Shown here one piece after another: positions 36,201 through 45,799 of a stretch of 64,000 bases of DNA. The notes beneath the pieces were generated by a model. It was given only the letters and a program-made list of their open reading frames with translations. It searched no databases and was not told where the DNA came from. Position numbers and translations under genes: made by a program. The stretch's first letter is position 1. Each line of letters starts with the position of its first letter. Origin of the DNA: Cryptomeria japonica (taxonomy: Eukaryota > Streptophyta > Pinopsida > Cupressales > Cupressaceae). The DNA is taken from assembly GCF_030272615.1 (NCBI RefSeq), contig NC_081407.1, forward strand, positions 379,028,179-379,092,178, written 5' to 3'.

Positions 36201-39200
36201 ATCAATAAAAAATAATTATATTTATGCAAGATATGCATGATTTTCATGGATTAGAAACTATTGATATCCGTGAGGGAGGATTACTTTCTTTTAATAACAT
36301 GTTTGTCTTTCATGTCACCACTATCTTTAATCTACAATAGTACAACCTCTAACTCTATTGTATTATTATAATATTATTATTTATCTTTATTTACTATCTC
36401 TATATACTATTATATTTATTCTACTTCCAATGCATCTGAGAGAAAATATTATAAATTATAATTAAAAAAAGTGTTTATCTATCAATTATCAAAATTAACT
36501 AAATATTTTTATTTCTCCCAATTTATAATATTATAAATGTAATGCCATAAATTTCATAATGAAAATAGAATATGCACCATTTTCTTTTATTTTGTTTTTG
36601 AAAGATCTTTTAACTCTAAGGTTTGATTTGATACTTACATGAGGTAGAGAATGGAACCATTTGGCATAATTCTAGTGGGTGAACAAATATTCACATGCAT
36701 ATTTTGTAACATAGATTATATTATTATGCGATTAGTATCGTACACAGGTCTTTCAAGGATAGCTATTTGGACAATTATTCCTTGGTGGGTGACCATCTAT
36801 TGATAGAGAGTGATTAAGTTTTCTCAAGATAGGCTTAGCATTAGGTCATCATGTTGAATTTCTAATGTCATTAGTTAGAGAGTTAATTTAATTTAGTAAC
36901 AAAGTTTAAATGTCTCATCAAATAGAAAAGAGGATCTAGGAGAAAATGATCTACACAAATTATCGATAATGCAAAAACCCAACTGATATAGGTGATAATG
37001 GAAGGGGGCTCATGGTTGTGGCTTGGATACACCAAGCTATAATTTCTATAGCTTGGTGTAGAATTATACTATTTTTACATTACTATTAAAATAATCCACA
37101 CATTTTCCTGATTATTGCCACAATGTATTGGCTTATAGATCATTGAATTTGTGTGTAGTTACGTAGTGTTGAAACTAGGCAGTGCTAGATATAATCTTTA
37201 GCCATGACAATATATTTCATTTTAGTGAAGGAATATTTTCTTTAGAACATTAACTTTTGTTGTTACAAACCAAGCTTATCTCTCTTAATTTTTAAATATA
37301 TTATTGAAGTATAACCTTAAAGAGATTATTTTATTTATGATTGCTTTGCACTAGTATTAAATTAAAAAGGGATATTCTTTGATATTCATAGTTAAAGGAG
37401 TCTTCTTTTATGTTTCTAGTTACATTTTTTTTTGAGTCATTAAGATTCTTTATTTACTGACCTATGCCTATTCTCGACATAAAAACACACACCTGCAAAA
37501 ATAGAAATTTGCATAACATGATGGTTTTTCATCATATTTTTTGGGTTTTAATAGCATTGTGGAGGCTGATTATGAGGATTCGAATGATGAAAATCATGTG
37601 AAAAATCTATCATGATTTGCATATTTTGATTTTGGTATGGAATGTGGTTTTGTGTGGAGATTAGTTGTGTCTCAGATATTGGCCAAAAATAAAGGAGAGC
37701 CAGTAATGGTGCATGAGGGGAGTAGATTTTTATAATTTCTTCCTATATAATTTAGGGGATTGCAGAATTATTAGCCAATAGGCTATATATGGTGGGCATC
37801 ACCCACCAAAATTCAAAAATCTCACGTTGTTAAATTGTCTCAAAATCATATAAAATTTAAATTAAAACATAATTAGATAAGTATCATTTATTATAGTGTT
37901 AATAAATCTAAAATGCACTAAAAACAAAGAGAAGTGCTAAGGGATTGTAATTGTTAATCATTATTATTGTTGATTTATATTATTTAAAATTAATTTTATG
38001 TCAAATTATTTTTATCCTTGATTCTTGCAAAATCATATTACTTACATTTAAAATATATAGTTTTTATCTTATAATATTTTAAAAAAATTAATAAAATTAA
38101 AAATATTTTTACAAAATTTAGAACAAAGAATCAATACAAGAGATAGGAAGGTTTGCATAATATTTTTTTAAAATTATATTTAAATAGCTCATTAATTAAA
38201 TAATGAAAAAACATTAAAAATAACATTAAAGGATAACAAATAATAATTTTTATAGCTTGTAGTCAAGAACAACATATCCAAAAACTAGCCCAACATTGAT
38301 GATATATTAAAAAGGAATGGCTAGAACAATATTGTCTACTAAGTCAAAATAACAAATTTCTCAAGTATGAAAAATTATGACAAGATAGGACAGTCTAAAT
38401 ATTAATTATTTATTAATATTTTATTATAAAATAAAATTAAAATATTTAATTTCTAATTTTTTCCATATAATAGTATTTTTTCTAGCACACGATCATATTA
38501 TTCGAAAAATAAGTAGATATGACATAGCCATTATTTTCTCCTAATTTCAAATTAGTTTTCAAACTCTTGCTTCAAATTCAAATTCATTGTTGATCAAGCT
38601 TAACTTTTGTGATTCTCAACACTTCCTCTTCATAAGGGAAAATGACTTTTGACTTTTCCATAAAATTTTCACCACTTTCTTCCTAGGTTACATAGGGAGG
38701 GTCATAAATTGATAAAATGTAATATTTATACATAAGTAATTATCCAACTCAAAGCTAGACATATTAGGTACTTAATTTTGAAAAAGAATTAAAAAAACCT
38801 TTTAACACTACTTAGAAATATAATTGAATAGATTCATGCTATAATATAACATAATTTTCAACATAAAAATCTTAGTTTCTTCATGGGTCTCAATCCGTGT
38901 CACAAAGAATTTATCACATCGAGATTTTCTTGAGAACGTCTAAATATTTCTATTAAACTTTATATCACTTACATACTTAAAATATTTGATAGTAAATATT
39001 AGATATAAATAATTTTTTTATAAATTAAGCTTAATAACTCTTGTACACAATTTATATAATAATAATATTCTATGTGTTTTCTTTCTAATTCTAATAGAAT
39101 ATAAAATTTTTTTATTCATAATATTAATATAAGAAGAATCTAATAACTTATAAATTATGTTTATCATGAATTAATATCAAAACCTATTTTGTTTTATAAA

Positions 39201-39310
39201 TTATATAAATTTTGATAATAACCAAAAATTCATAACTATATATCATCAAATATTTTTTTAATTGAATTCACTACAAAAATAAATACATAGAGGTACCTAG
39301 CATATCTTAA

Positions 39311-39448
39311 CCACTTTAAATTCATATTTTGTTTTCAAAAGATCAATGAAAAACTTTCTTTATCAAAATTTATGACTGACTACTTTAAGTTTATCCTTTG
39401 TCTTCCAAAGATCATTGAAAAACTTGCTTTATCAAAATTTATAACTAA
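39311..39448. repeat. 69-bp tandem duplication
   Basis: Two adjacent diverged units at 39,311-39,379 and 39,380-39,448. Each contains GAAAAACTT.CTTTATCAAAATTTAT. About 80-85% identical by eye. Confidence 0.85.
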
Positions 39449-40032
39449 GGGTTCAATTATGAATGGTGAATAATAATAACTGATATTAATATGAATATTT
39501 GTATCCTTACTTTTAGTATCATAATTTATATCTTAGTTGTTGTTAATGTTGCCCACCAATTATAAACGACTCCTCTCCCTTTCTTTAAAATTTAGAAAAT
39601 GAAAAAACATAAATTAGGCACATGCCTTGATTGACCCGTCTGCACGTTGCTCTTCCACGTTCTGGTAAATTGTATTGATTTTCTTCCATGTTCAGTAAAA
39701 TAAATAAGCCTTTGTTTGGACCGAATCCTTGAACAAATAAATTAGATATTGATTAGACTGAATCAACATTGCAATGCCTATTTAACGCATGTATGGGAGC
39801 GTCTATTTATAGCACCATTTGGCTTCTGATAGTCAAAATTCCTCATTTAAATATGAATTTGAACTTACACATATTTTTTTCACGTTTAAAACGACAAATA
39901 ACTTCAATAAAATATCTTATTGTTAAATTGGAATAATTTCCTTGAAAAATCTTTACATTTAGGAGTAAAAAAGAAATGATTTCAATAGCACGGTGAATCC
40001 TAAAAAATAGGGTTTACTTTTACACGGTCATA

Positions 40033-40218
40033 TCACCTTTCTGAATGTCGAAGTCCGATATCCCGTTTAAGCCAAATTTTTATAGATTTCACCATTTCTG
40101 CAACACCATAAGATGCACTGTCAATTATCATATATACACCATGCACACTTGCAATTGGAGTCAGGCTTAGCACAGACCCGTCCCCTGCGGCGCCTCTTCT
40201 TTTTGATGCATTTTGCAA
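40033..40218 (-). CDS. Short ORF of unknown function
   Basis: A 61-residue frame starting MQNASKRRGAAGDGSVLSL. It sits in a patch that is clearly more GC-rich than the surrounding kilobases, and the sequence upstream of its ATG is less AT-rich too. It could be a first exon or a gene fragment. No family is recognised and no splice site was judged convincing. Confidence 0.2.
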   Translation of the reverse strand: MQNASKRRGAAGDGSVLSLTPIASVHGVYMIIDSASYGVAEMVKSIKIWLKRDIGLRHSER

Positions 40219-40954
40219 AACAGAACCAAACGAAATAGGGTTTCAATTTTGGTACATCCAATTTAGGGCTTCTACAATGAAACACAAAATATATTTAAAG
40301 TGATAACCAACTAAAATAGTAGAAACTTGGCACCTAAACTATTTTATAGAATGCCACATTGCATTGTTTCTGTTGCACTACATGAACCAACGATGCCTAT
40401 GAATAAATTCAAAACATTATAAAATTGAGTTTTGAACGTTGTAGTCTTGGATATTCACGCATTCTCTCGCATCAGAGAATACAAGAGACGGTGGAAGTTT
40501 TAACATATAAAAGTCTATCATCTAGTTATATTATAATCAACTTGCATAATTTATTTTAACTATTAAAGCTATAAAAGATTGGTTAAATCATAATAATATA
40601 AGCTTGGTTAATTTTTAAACTATAAAAATTATAAAAAACATTTTTAATTGGAATTTGATACTAATTTGATTTTGAGATGGTAGAAATGGACATTTGTCTA
40701 TTTCATAATTTTTACGGTGCTAAAATATGGTTCATTGATGTTTTGACAAATATTTATTGCAAGAATTATCATCTACCAAGATATACATGATTTTCACGTA
40801 TTAGAAATTACTTATATTAAAGAAACTCTTAGATAAGCATTGGCCATGAAAGTAAATCTAGGTTGTTCTTTTGAAGAGAAAGTACCTCTTTGCAACAAAA
40901 AAAAAGATTTTATTTTTCCTCAATTTGTATTTATTAAAATCTATGTGGTATACA

Positions 40955-41105
40955 AAGGGAGAGAGTGATAAAAGAGATATAGGGAGAAATATAGAAAGGG
41001 GAAAGTACGAGACAAGAGGACATGAAGAGATATGTAGAGAAAAGTAAATAGAGAGAGGAAAAGGAGATAAAAATAAGAGATATAAAAGGAAAGAGAGATA
41101 GTTAA
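40955..41105. repeat. Purine-rich (GA) tract
   Basis: About 150 bases consisting almost entirely of A and G with occasional T (GAGAGA, GGAGA, AAAGAG units). It is a decayed polypurine microsatellite, opposite in strand sense to the CT tract at 5.8-6.8 kb. Confidence 0.85.
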
Positions 41106-41459
41106 TGTAGAGATTGGATTTTGATCAACTCTTTTATATCAAGAATTCAAACATCTATGTAAGTGTAGAATATTGTGTTAAGAATATATTCTTCTAGATA
41201 CGTTTTCTATTTTGTTGTTATCTTGTTCACATATTTATTTCTTAGGTGTGAAATCTTGCATGTAAATGCATATTTAATTCTATAAACAACAACTATTCTA
41301 GGTTGCAGTGCACTATGTACTTATTTCTAAAGTAATCCAAATTAATCCTTCAATCTTTCGATTATTGGAATGGTTTTTAGTTTGCATATTGACTATTATT
41401 CTTGGTTCTCAAATGATATGAGAGGTAAAATATCAAATGATAGTTGCTTGTAGGTTGGT

Positions 41460-42595
41460 CCATGTATTGGGAGGTTTATTCCATACCAGTGGCATGCGCT
41501 GTGTTGTACAAAAGCAAGGCATTGCATGATGGGATACTGATCCCATCAACAAAACTTTGTAGAAAAATAAGGGTAAACCAAAGGATGAAACAATGATCAG
41601 CAACCGAGTAAGGCTTGGCAGTCAAAGCAGCCCAAAGGAACACTAAAACCCCCACAATAGTAGAAGAGAAATGAAACACAATCCTTCACCCACATTCCAA
41701 AGGAGTGAAGAAGATGGGACTATAGATCAAAGGGAGGGTCACAAAGGGACTTGCTCTAGGCATCCAGTGCTAAATAAAAAAGAACATAAAATCTCTACCA
41801 CAAACAGAGCCCCCCCCCCACACACACACCCCTACAACAAGCAAAGAAACCAACACTAGCACCCAAGTAGAGAGGAGGGACTCCTTTAATAGAAAAACCA
41901 TAGCAATAAGGCCTAATGACAACTTGAAATATAATCACTAGCCACCAAACCCAACATAAACAACAATCACTACCAATAGGAGCACCAAGTGACCAAGGGG
42001 CAAAGGATCCTTGCACACTACGACTAGAGACACCCTCTATATAACTCAACACAAATGAAATCCAAACGAAACTGGAGGGGAACAAAAGAGAGGGGACACA
42101 ACCCCAATTATAGAAAGAACTCCCTACAAAGAACCCTAACAACACCATAGATCACTAGAAGAGGGTAGGTATAGACCCAAAGGGAAGTACCCAATAGAGG
42201 GTGGGGCTCCAAGAGCCAAGTACACCAAGAGAAAATGGCAAAGGCTAGAGAAAAAACCAAAAAGACAAAAACCCTTATTGATCCAAAGGGGGACAACAGT
42301 GGAGCAAGAAAACTGCTATTCCTGCACCAACCTAATAAGGGGCCAACAAGGATCAATTCCCTCAGGCAGGTTGAGAGGAAAACACCAATGATAGAAGGAA
42401 ACTCTAGAAGACACATCCTCCACAAACCCCAAGGAGAAACACAAGGCAAAGCAAAGTCCCAAAACCAACCAGGCAATAGACCCAATCCCATTTGTGTCAC
42501 CATCGCCATCTTCATCTGCTTCCTCTACAACATCCAAAACCCTACCACTCCTTCCTCCTCTCTCGCACACTGTCAATTTGGTTAACTTGTTAATA
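41460..42595 (-). other. Unidentified G/T-rich island, possibly a repeat
   Basis: A block of about 1.1 kb with higher GC than its surroundings and a strong strand bias (A and C on the plus strand, G and T on the minus strand). It has a run of C near 41,810-41,820. On the minus strand it contains overlapping open frames rich in Leu, Phe, Trp, Cys and Gly with no recognisable domain, and an AATAAA near its left end (about 41,480). The bias resembles the G/T-rich 3' UTRs of the LINEs in this window, but no direct match was seen. Confidence 0.4.
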
Positions 42596-42789
42596 GTAAA
42601 GGATCATATATGTTAGTTGTGTTAGTTTTATAATTACATGTTAGCAATATATTTTATAAAATAAATATTTAAACATATTTATCACATGAGATACTTTTGC
42701 ATTATTTATAACACTTTTTCAGTGTGACAATTAAATAGACATATTTTAAAAACACATAAATTATGATGGTTAAATAGAGGTTTTTTAGA

Positions 42790-42909
42790 TCTTGCCACCA
42801 AGATTCAAACACCATTGCGATGTTATTGTTGAGTTCTCATATAAAATTTATTTGCCACCAAGAATCAAACTCTATTGTGTTTTTATTATTGATTTCTCTA
42901 ATGACAATG
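42790..42909. repeat. 60-bp tandem duplication
   Basis: Two diverged units 60 bases apart, each containing GCCACCAAGA.TCAAAC followed by a T-rich ATTGTTGA/ATTATTGA segment. Confidence 0.75.
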
Positions 42910-43212
42910 AAGTACCCCATTTAGAACCTCACTAATTTATAACTCTCACGAGATACATTTACCTTTAAAAAATAAAATAAAATGATAATAATTTTTAATT
43001 ATAAACATAAACATTATAATAATAATATTATTTTGAAAATTAATTCTTAAATAAAATATAAAATACAAAATATTATGATTGTTTCTTAGATATGGAACAT
43101 AAATAAAATGATGACTTACATAAATTTATTGACTACTCAAAATTGAATTTACCTAGCAACTAAAGTTTAAGCTTAAATAGCATACCTCTACATTATTCTA
43201 ACTAGTAACATT

Positions 43213-44349
43213 TCAGTCACTATAGCTGTTACTATTGCTTTGGTCTCCATCGTTGTCCGTCAGAGGAGAGCTTGGAACATGTGGAGTTCGAGGCTCCATC
43301 TTCCCTTCCAGCATTTGCACCACTTGTCTCATACTGGGCCTCACTTCGTCATCCTCTTGAATGCATAACAATGCTACAACACATGATCTTCCCACCTCTT
43401 CCATGTCTGCCGCCTCTGCAATACCCTCCTCCACAATATTAATCGTCTTCCCCTGTTGAATTTGAGTTGCAGCAAACGGGGGAAAATAATACAAACTTGA
43501 ATCTTGCACGGTTAAGTCTAGATTTCTTCGCCCAGAAATAATTTCCAAGAGTGTCATACCAAAACTGTAGACATCAACTTTGGGAGTGATGGGAAGACCA
43601 GAGATCCATTCTGGAGCCAAGTAACCTCTCGTTCCTCTTGTAGTGGTTAGAACGCGGCTTAAATCTCTACCCATAAGCTTTGCCAACCCAAAGTCGGCCA
43701 ACTTCGGTGATGAATCACCGTCCAGCAGAATGTTTTCGGGCTTCACATCGCTGTGAATGATGCAACATCTGCATTCCTCGTGGAGGTAGAGTAACCCTCT
43801 GGCGGTGCCTAATGCAATCTCAAATCGGGTCTTCCAGTCGAGTACCTTTTTCTTACTCGTGGAATTACTTGTGAACAGGAGGGAATTGAGAGATCCGTTG
43901 GGCATGTAATCATAAATCAGTAACCGTTTTGATCCTTGTGCACAAAACCCTCGCAGCCTGACCAAATTCACATGTTGTATGTTTCCCAGAGAACTGATTT
44001 CCGCCCGAAATTGTTTCTCATCTTGTCTTGACCCCTGCATTTTTTTAACGGCCACAAGCGTACCGTCTTGTAGAGATCCTTTGAACACTGAGCCGGATCC
44101 TCCGCTCCCCAACTTAGACCTGAAATTCCTTGTTGCAATTTTCATCTCCTTGTAACTAAACATTCTCAGAAAAGAGTCCGAGGAATCTGCAGGCCTGTCC
44201 ATCGACCGCTGCTGATGCCTCCACCAAATTAAAACTGAACAGATACCCAGGGCAACGGTGAGTGCACCAACGATACCCAGCACGACGCCTACAATACTTG
44301 TGGTTTTGCTTTTCATTGAAAGTTTAGAAGCACCTACTCTTGAAGACAT
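43213..44349 (-). CDS. G-type lectin S-receptor-like kinase, membrane and kinase part
   Basis: The transmembrane and cytoplasmic part (378 residues) of a G-type lectin receptor kinase, a plasma-membrane Ser/Thr kinase thought to sense extracellular signals. A membrane segment lies at residues 18-43. The kinase spans about 75-345: glycine loop GSGGSGSV (81-88), ATP-binding Lys102, Glu117, catalytic loop HSDVKPEN (199-206), DFG 219-221, TRGYLAPEW (240-248). HSD in place of HRD makes it a non-RD kinase, as is common in this family. All core residues look intact. The Ser/Asn-rich tail (SNSNSYSD) is normal. The frame overlaps the ectodomain frame by 26 bases but is shifted, so the Met at 44,349 may not be a real start. 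Confidence 0.9.
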   Translation of the reverse strand: MSSRVGASKLSMKSKTTSIVGVVLGIVGALTVALGICSVLIWWRHQQRSMDRPADSSDSFLRMFSYKEMKIATRNFRSKLGSGGSGSVFKGSLQDGTLVAVKKMQGSRQDEKQFRAEISSLGNIQHVNLVRLRGFCAQGSKRLLIYDYMPNGSLNSLLFTSNSTSKKKVLDWKTRFEIALGTARGLLYLHEECRCCIIHSDVKPENILLDGDSSPKLADFGLAKLMGRDLSRVLTTTRGTRGYLAPEWISGLPITPKVDVYSFGMTLLEIISGRRNLDLTVQDSSLYYFPPFAATQIQQGKTINIVEEGIAEAADMEEVGRSCVVALLCIQEDDEVRPSMRQVVQMLEGKMEPRTPHVPSSPLTDNDGDQSNSNSYSD

Positions 44350-45550
44350 TTGAATTGATTTTTGATGGAGTAGAGTTGCGCATGTTTAGCAAATCTCCAG
44401 ACCAGACTTGGCACGCCCCTGAAGGCGGATTGAAAGCAAACGCGGTGCACGAACAGTTGCGGAGGCAGGCTTCCTGGCAATCTTTCTTTGTGGATGCAGC
44501 GTATGAGGAAGCCTCATCATCAGGCAAAGTTACACCATTGTCGATGAATCGGTCAGTGCTGCAGTTTAACGGGCTCTGCCGAACACAGCCACTAGACGCC
44601 CAATCTTGCGAAACCCAGGCGTGATTGTCCGAGGGTTTGAAGCCTTCTTCACAGCTGCAGAGCGCCAGATTTCGTGAGTCACAGGTTCCGTACGGACCAC
44701 AGGGACCATATACGGCGCATGCATCTCTGGGCACAGACCAGAACATGTTCCAACCAGTGCTTTCGAATGAAAACTGTTGCCCTTGTCCGAACTTAGTCAC
44801 GACGAAGCGTGCGAGAGCATTGAAGTTAGGAACCAACGTATAAGTAAAATCCAAACCAGAGCTATTACCTTCAACGCTGACATTGAAAATGTGTTTGTCT
44901 GATATTTCTGGAATTCCACTGAAAATTATGCCGTCCCAAGTTCCAGTCGTATAATACTGTACAGAATTGTTCCATGTCAGAACGAATTGTTTTGCACCAG
45001 AAGGATCCATGTGTAGGGAAAAAAGCCCAGGAGCAGGATCCAATGAGCTTTTCCAAGACACTAACTTTTGGTGTCCACCGAACCTCATTCCGGGCAACAA
45101 GGTATCTACAGGATTGTCGAAACTCTGCCAAACAGTTTCAGATTTATTGCCATCGCTCAGAACTAGAAAATTACCAGAATCCAATATCACAGCTCGGGAG
45201 GCCTTGTTGCTTGTGTTGACTGACCAAAGAGATGCGCCCCATGCATCGAACAGTACCAGATTACCTTCTCGTGACAGCTTCAAAACGCCTGACTGGTTTC
45301 TTGCGGGAGTCTCCCTGTTAGCCACCCAAGCATACGTCTTCTGTGGTATTTGGGCATACCAGATGCCAATATACCAGTTGCTTCCATTTGGGGTGAAGAA
45401 TCCCAACTCAAATGTGCCATTCTTTGAAATGATTGTCTGATTTCCAGTAAGCGAGGCACCCAGGGAAAGAGTATCTCGAGCACCACTATTACTCTCGAGT
45501 TGAATAAACAGGGTAACTGCAAAAAGCAGGCTTAAGCATATATTTCCCAT
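44324..45550 (-). CDS. G-type lectin S-receptor-like kinase, ectodomain part
   Basis: The extracellular part (408 residues) of the same receptor. A signal peptide (MGNICLSLLFAVTLFIQL) leads into a B-type lectin domain (about 25-145; YIGIWYAQIPQKTYAWVANR, GNLVLFD, DSGNFLVL, VWQSFDNPVDTLLPGM). An S-locus glycoprotein region follows (about 150-290; YYTTGTWDG), then an EGF-like segment (CAVYGPCGPYGTCDS, CSCEEGF) and a PAN domain (about 335-400; CQEACLRNCSCTAFAF). The start at 45,550 fits the signal peptide and a TATA box at 45,625-45,634. The frame ends at 44,324 after NVFKSRCF, just where the membrane segment should follow. Relatives in plants, such as Arabidopsis At2g19130, are single uninterrupted proteins. 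Confidence 0.92.
   Translation of the reverse strand: MGNICLSLLFAVTLFIQLESNSGARDTLSLGASLTGNQTIISKNGTFELGFFTPNGSNWYIGIWYAQIPQKTYAWVANRETPARNQSGVLKLSREGNLVLFDAWGASLWSVNTSNKASRAVILDSGNFLVLSDGNKSETVWQSFDNPVDTLLPGMRFGGHQKLVSWKSSLDPAPGLFSLHMDPSGAKQFVLTWNNSVQYYTTGTWDGIIFSGIPEISDKHIFNVSVEGNSSGLDFTYTLVPNFNALARFVVTKFGQGQQFSFESTGWNMFWSVPRDACAVYGPCGPYGTCDSRNLALCSCEEGFKPSDNHAWVSQDWASSGCVRQSPLNCSTDRFIDNGVTLPDDEASSYAASTKKDCQEACLRNCSCTAFAFNPPSGACQVWSGDLLNMRNSTPSKINSNVFKSRCF
44336..44349 (-). other. Frameshift junction between receptor ectodomain and kinase
   Basis: The ectodomain frame reads NVF then KSRCF and stops, while the kinase frame reads SRVGASKLSMKS. Conceptually the protein should go from NVF to RVGASK, which needs one base skipped, or two bases regained, at the AAG run just after NVF. 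Everything on either side is well preserved. The cause may be a recent mutation, an assembly or sequencing error, or, less likely, a tiny intron. Confidence 0.85.
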
Positions 45551-45624
45551 CGCTAAAGGGCAGCGTCAGCTCCAAGAGAGCTTCCCCTTGAAAGAGCAGC
45601 GTTACCTCCAAGACGAGTCCCCTA

Positions 45625-45634
45625 ACTATATATA
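45625..45634 (-). promoter_or_regulatory. TATA box of the receptor kinase gene
   Basis: TTATATATAG on the minus strand, about 75-85 bases upstream of the ATG at 45,550. This would give a transcription start near 45,600 and a short 5' UTR. Position and sequence are typical of a plant TATA box, but no start site is proven. Confidence 0.55.
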
Positions 45635-45779
45635 AGCCAAAAAAATTCAAGTTGCGGGTAATGTTTTCCCTCTTGCGTAGCGTGTCAAAGGGTTCACAAA
45701 CACTATCAGACAAATAAAGCCAAAATAATCAACTTGTGTGTAATGTTTTCCTCTTGCGTTACGTGTCAAAGGGTTCACT
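45635..45779. repeat. Tandem duplication in the receptor promoter, unit about 83 bp
   Basis: Two copies, starting at 45,635 and 45,718. Each has AGCCAAAA...TCAA.TTG, then TAATGTTTTCC, CTCTTGCGT and CGTGTCAAAGGGTTCAC. The second lies directly upstream of the first relative to the gene. Confidence 0.85.
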
Positions 45780-45799
45780 GACACGCTTTTTCATACCAG

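Larger units (their letters stand above)
33230..41460. other. Long AT-rich region without recognisable genes
   Basis: Eight kilobases of strongly AT-rich sequence. Scattered short frames are not convincing. Items worth naming are a 69-bp tandem duplication (39,311-39,448), a short frame at 40,033-40,218, and a purine-rich tract (40,955-41,105). No tRNA or other RNA gene was recognised by eye. Confidence 0.6.

Noticed and set aside
39269-39280. CACTACAAAAAT, like a CACTA transposon terminus
   Set aside because: No inverted partner or subterminal repeats nearby, and it is 10 kb from the transposase region on the far side of host sequences.
44336-44349. A minute intron joining the receptor halves
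   Set aside because: There is no room for splice sites between the two well-preserved coding parts.
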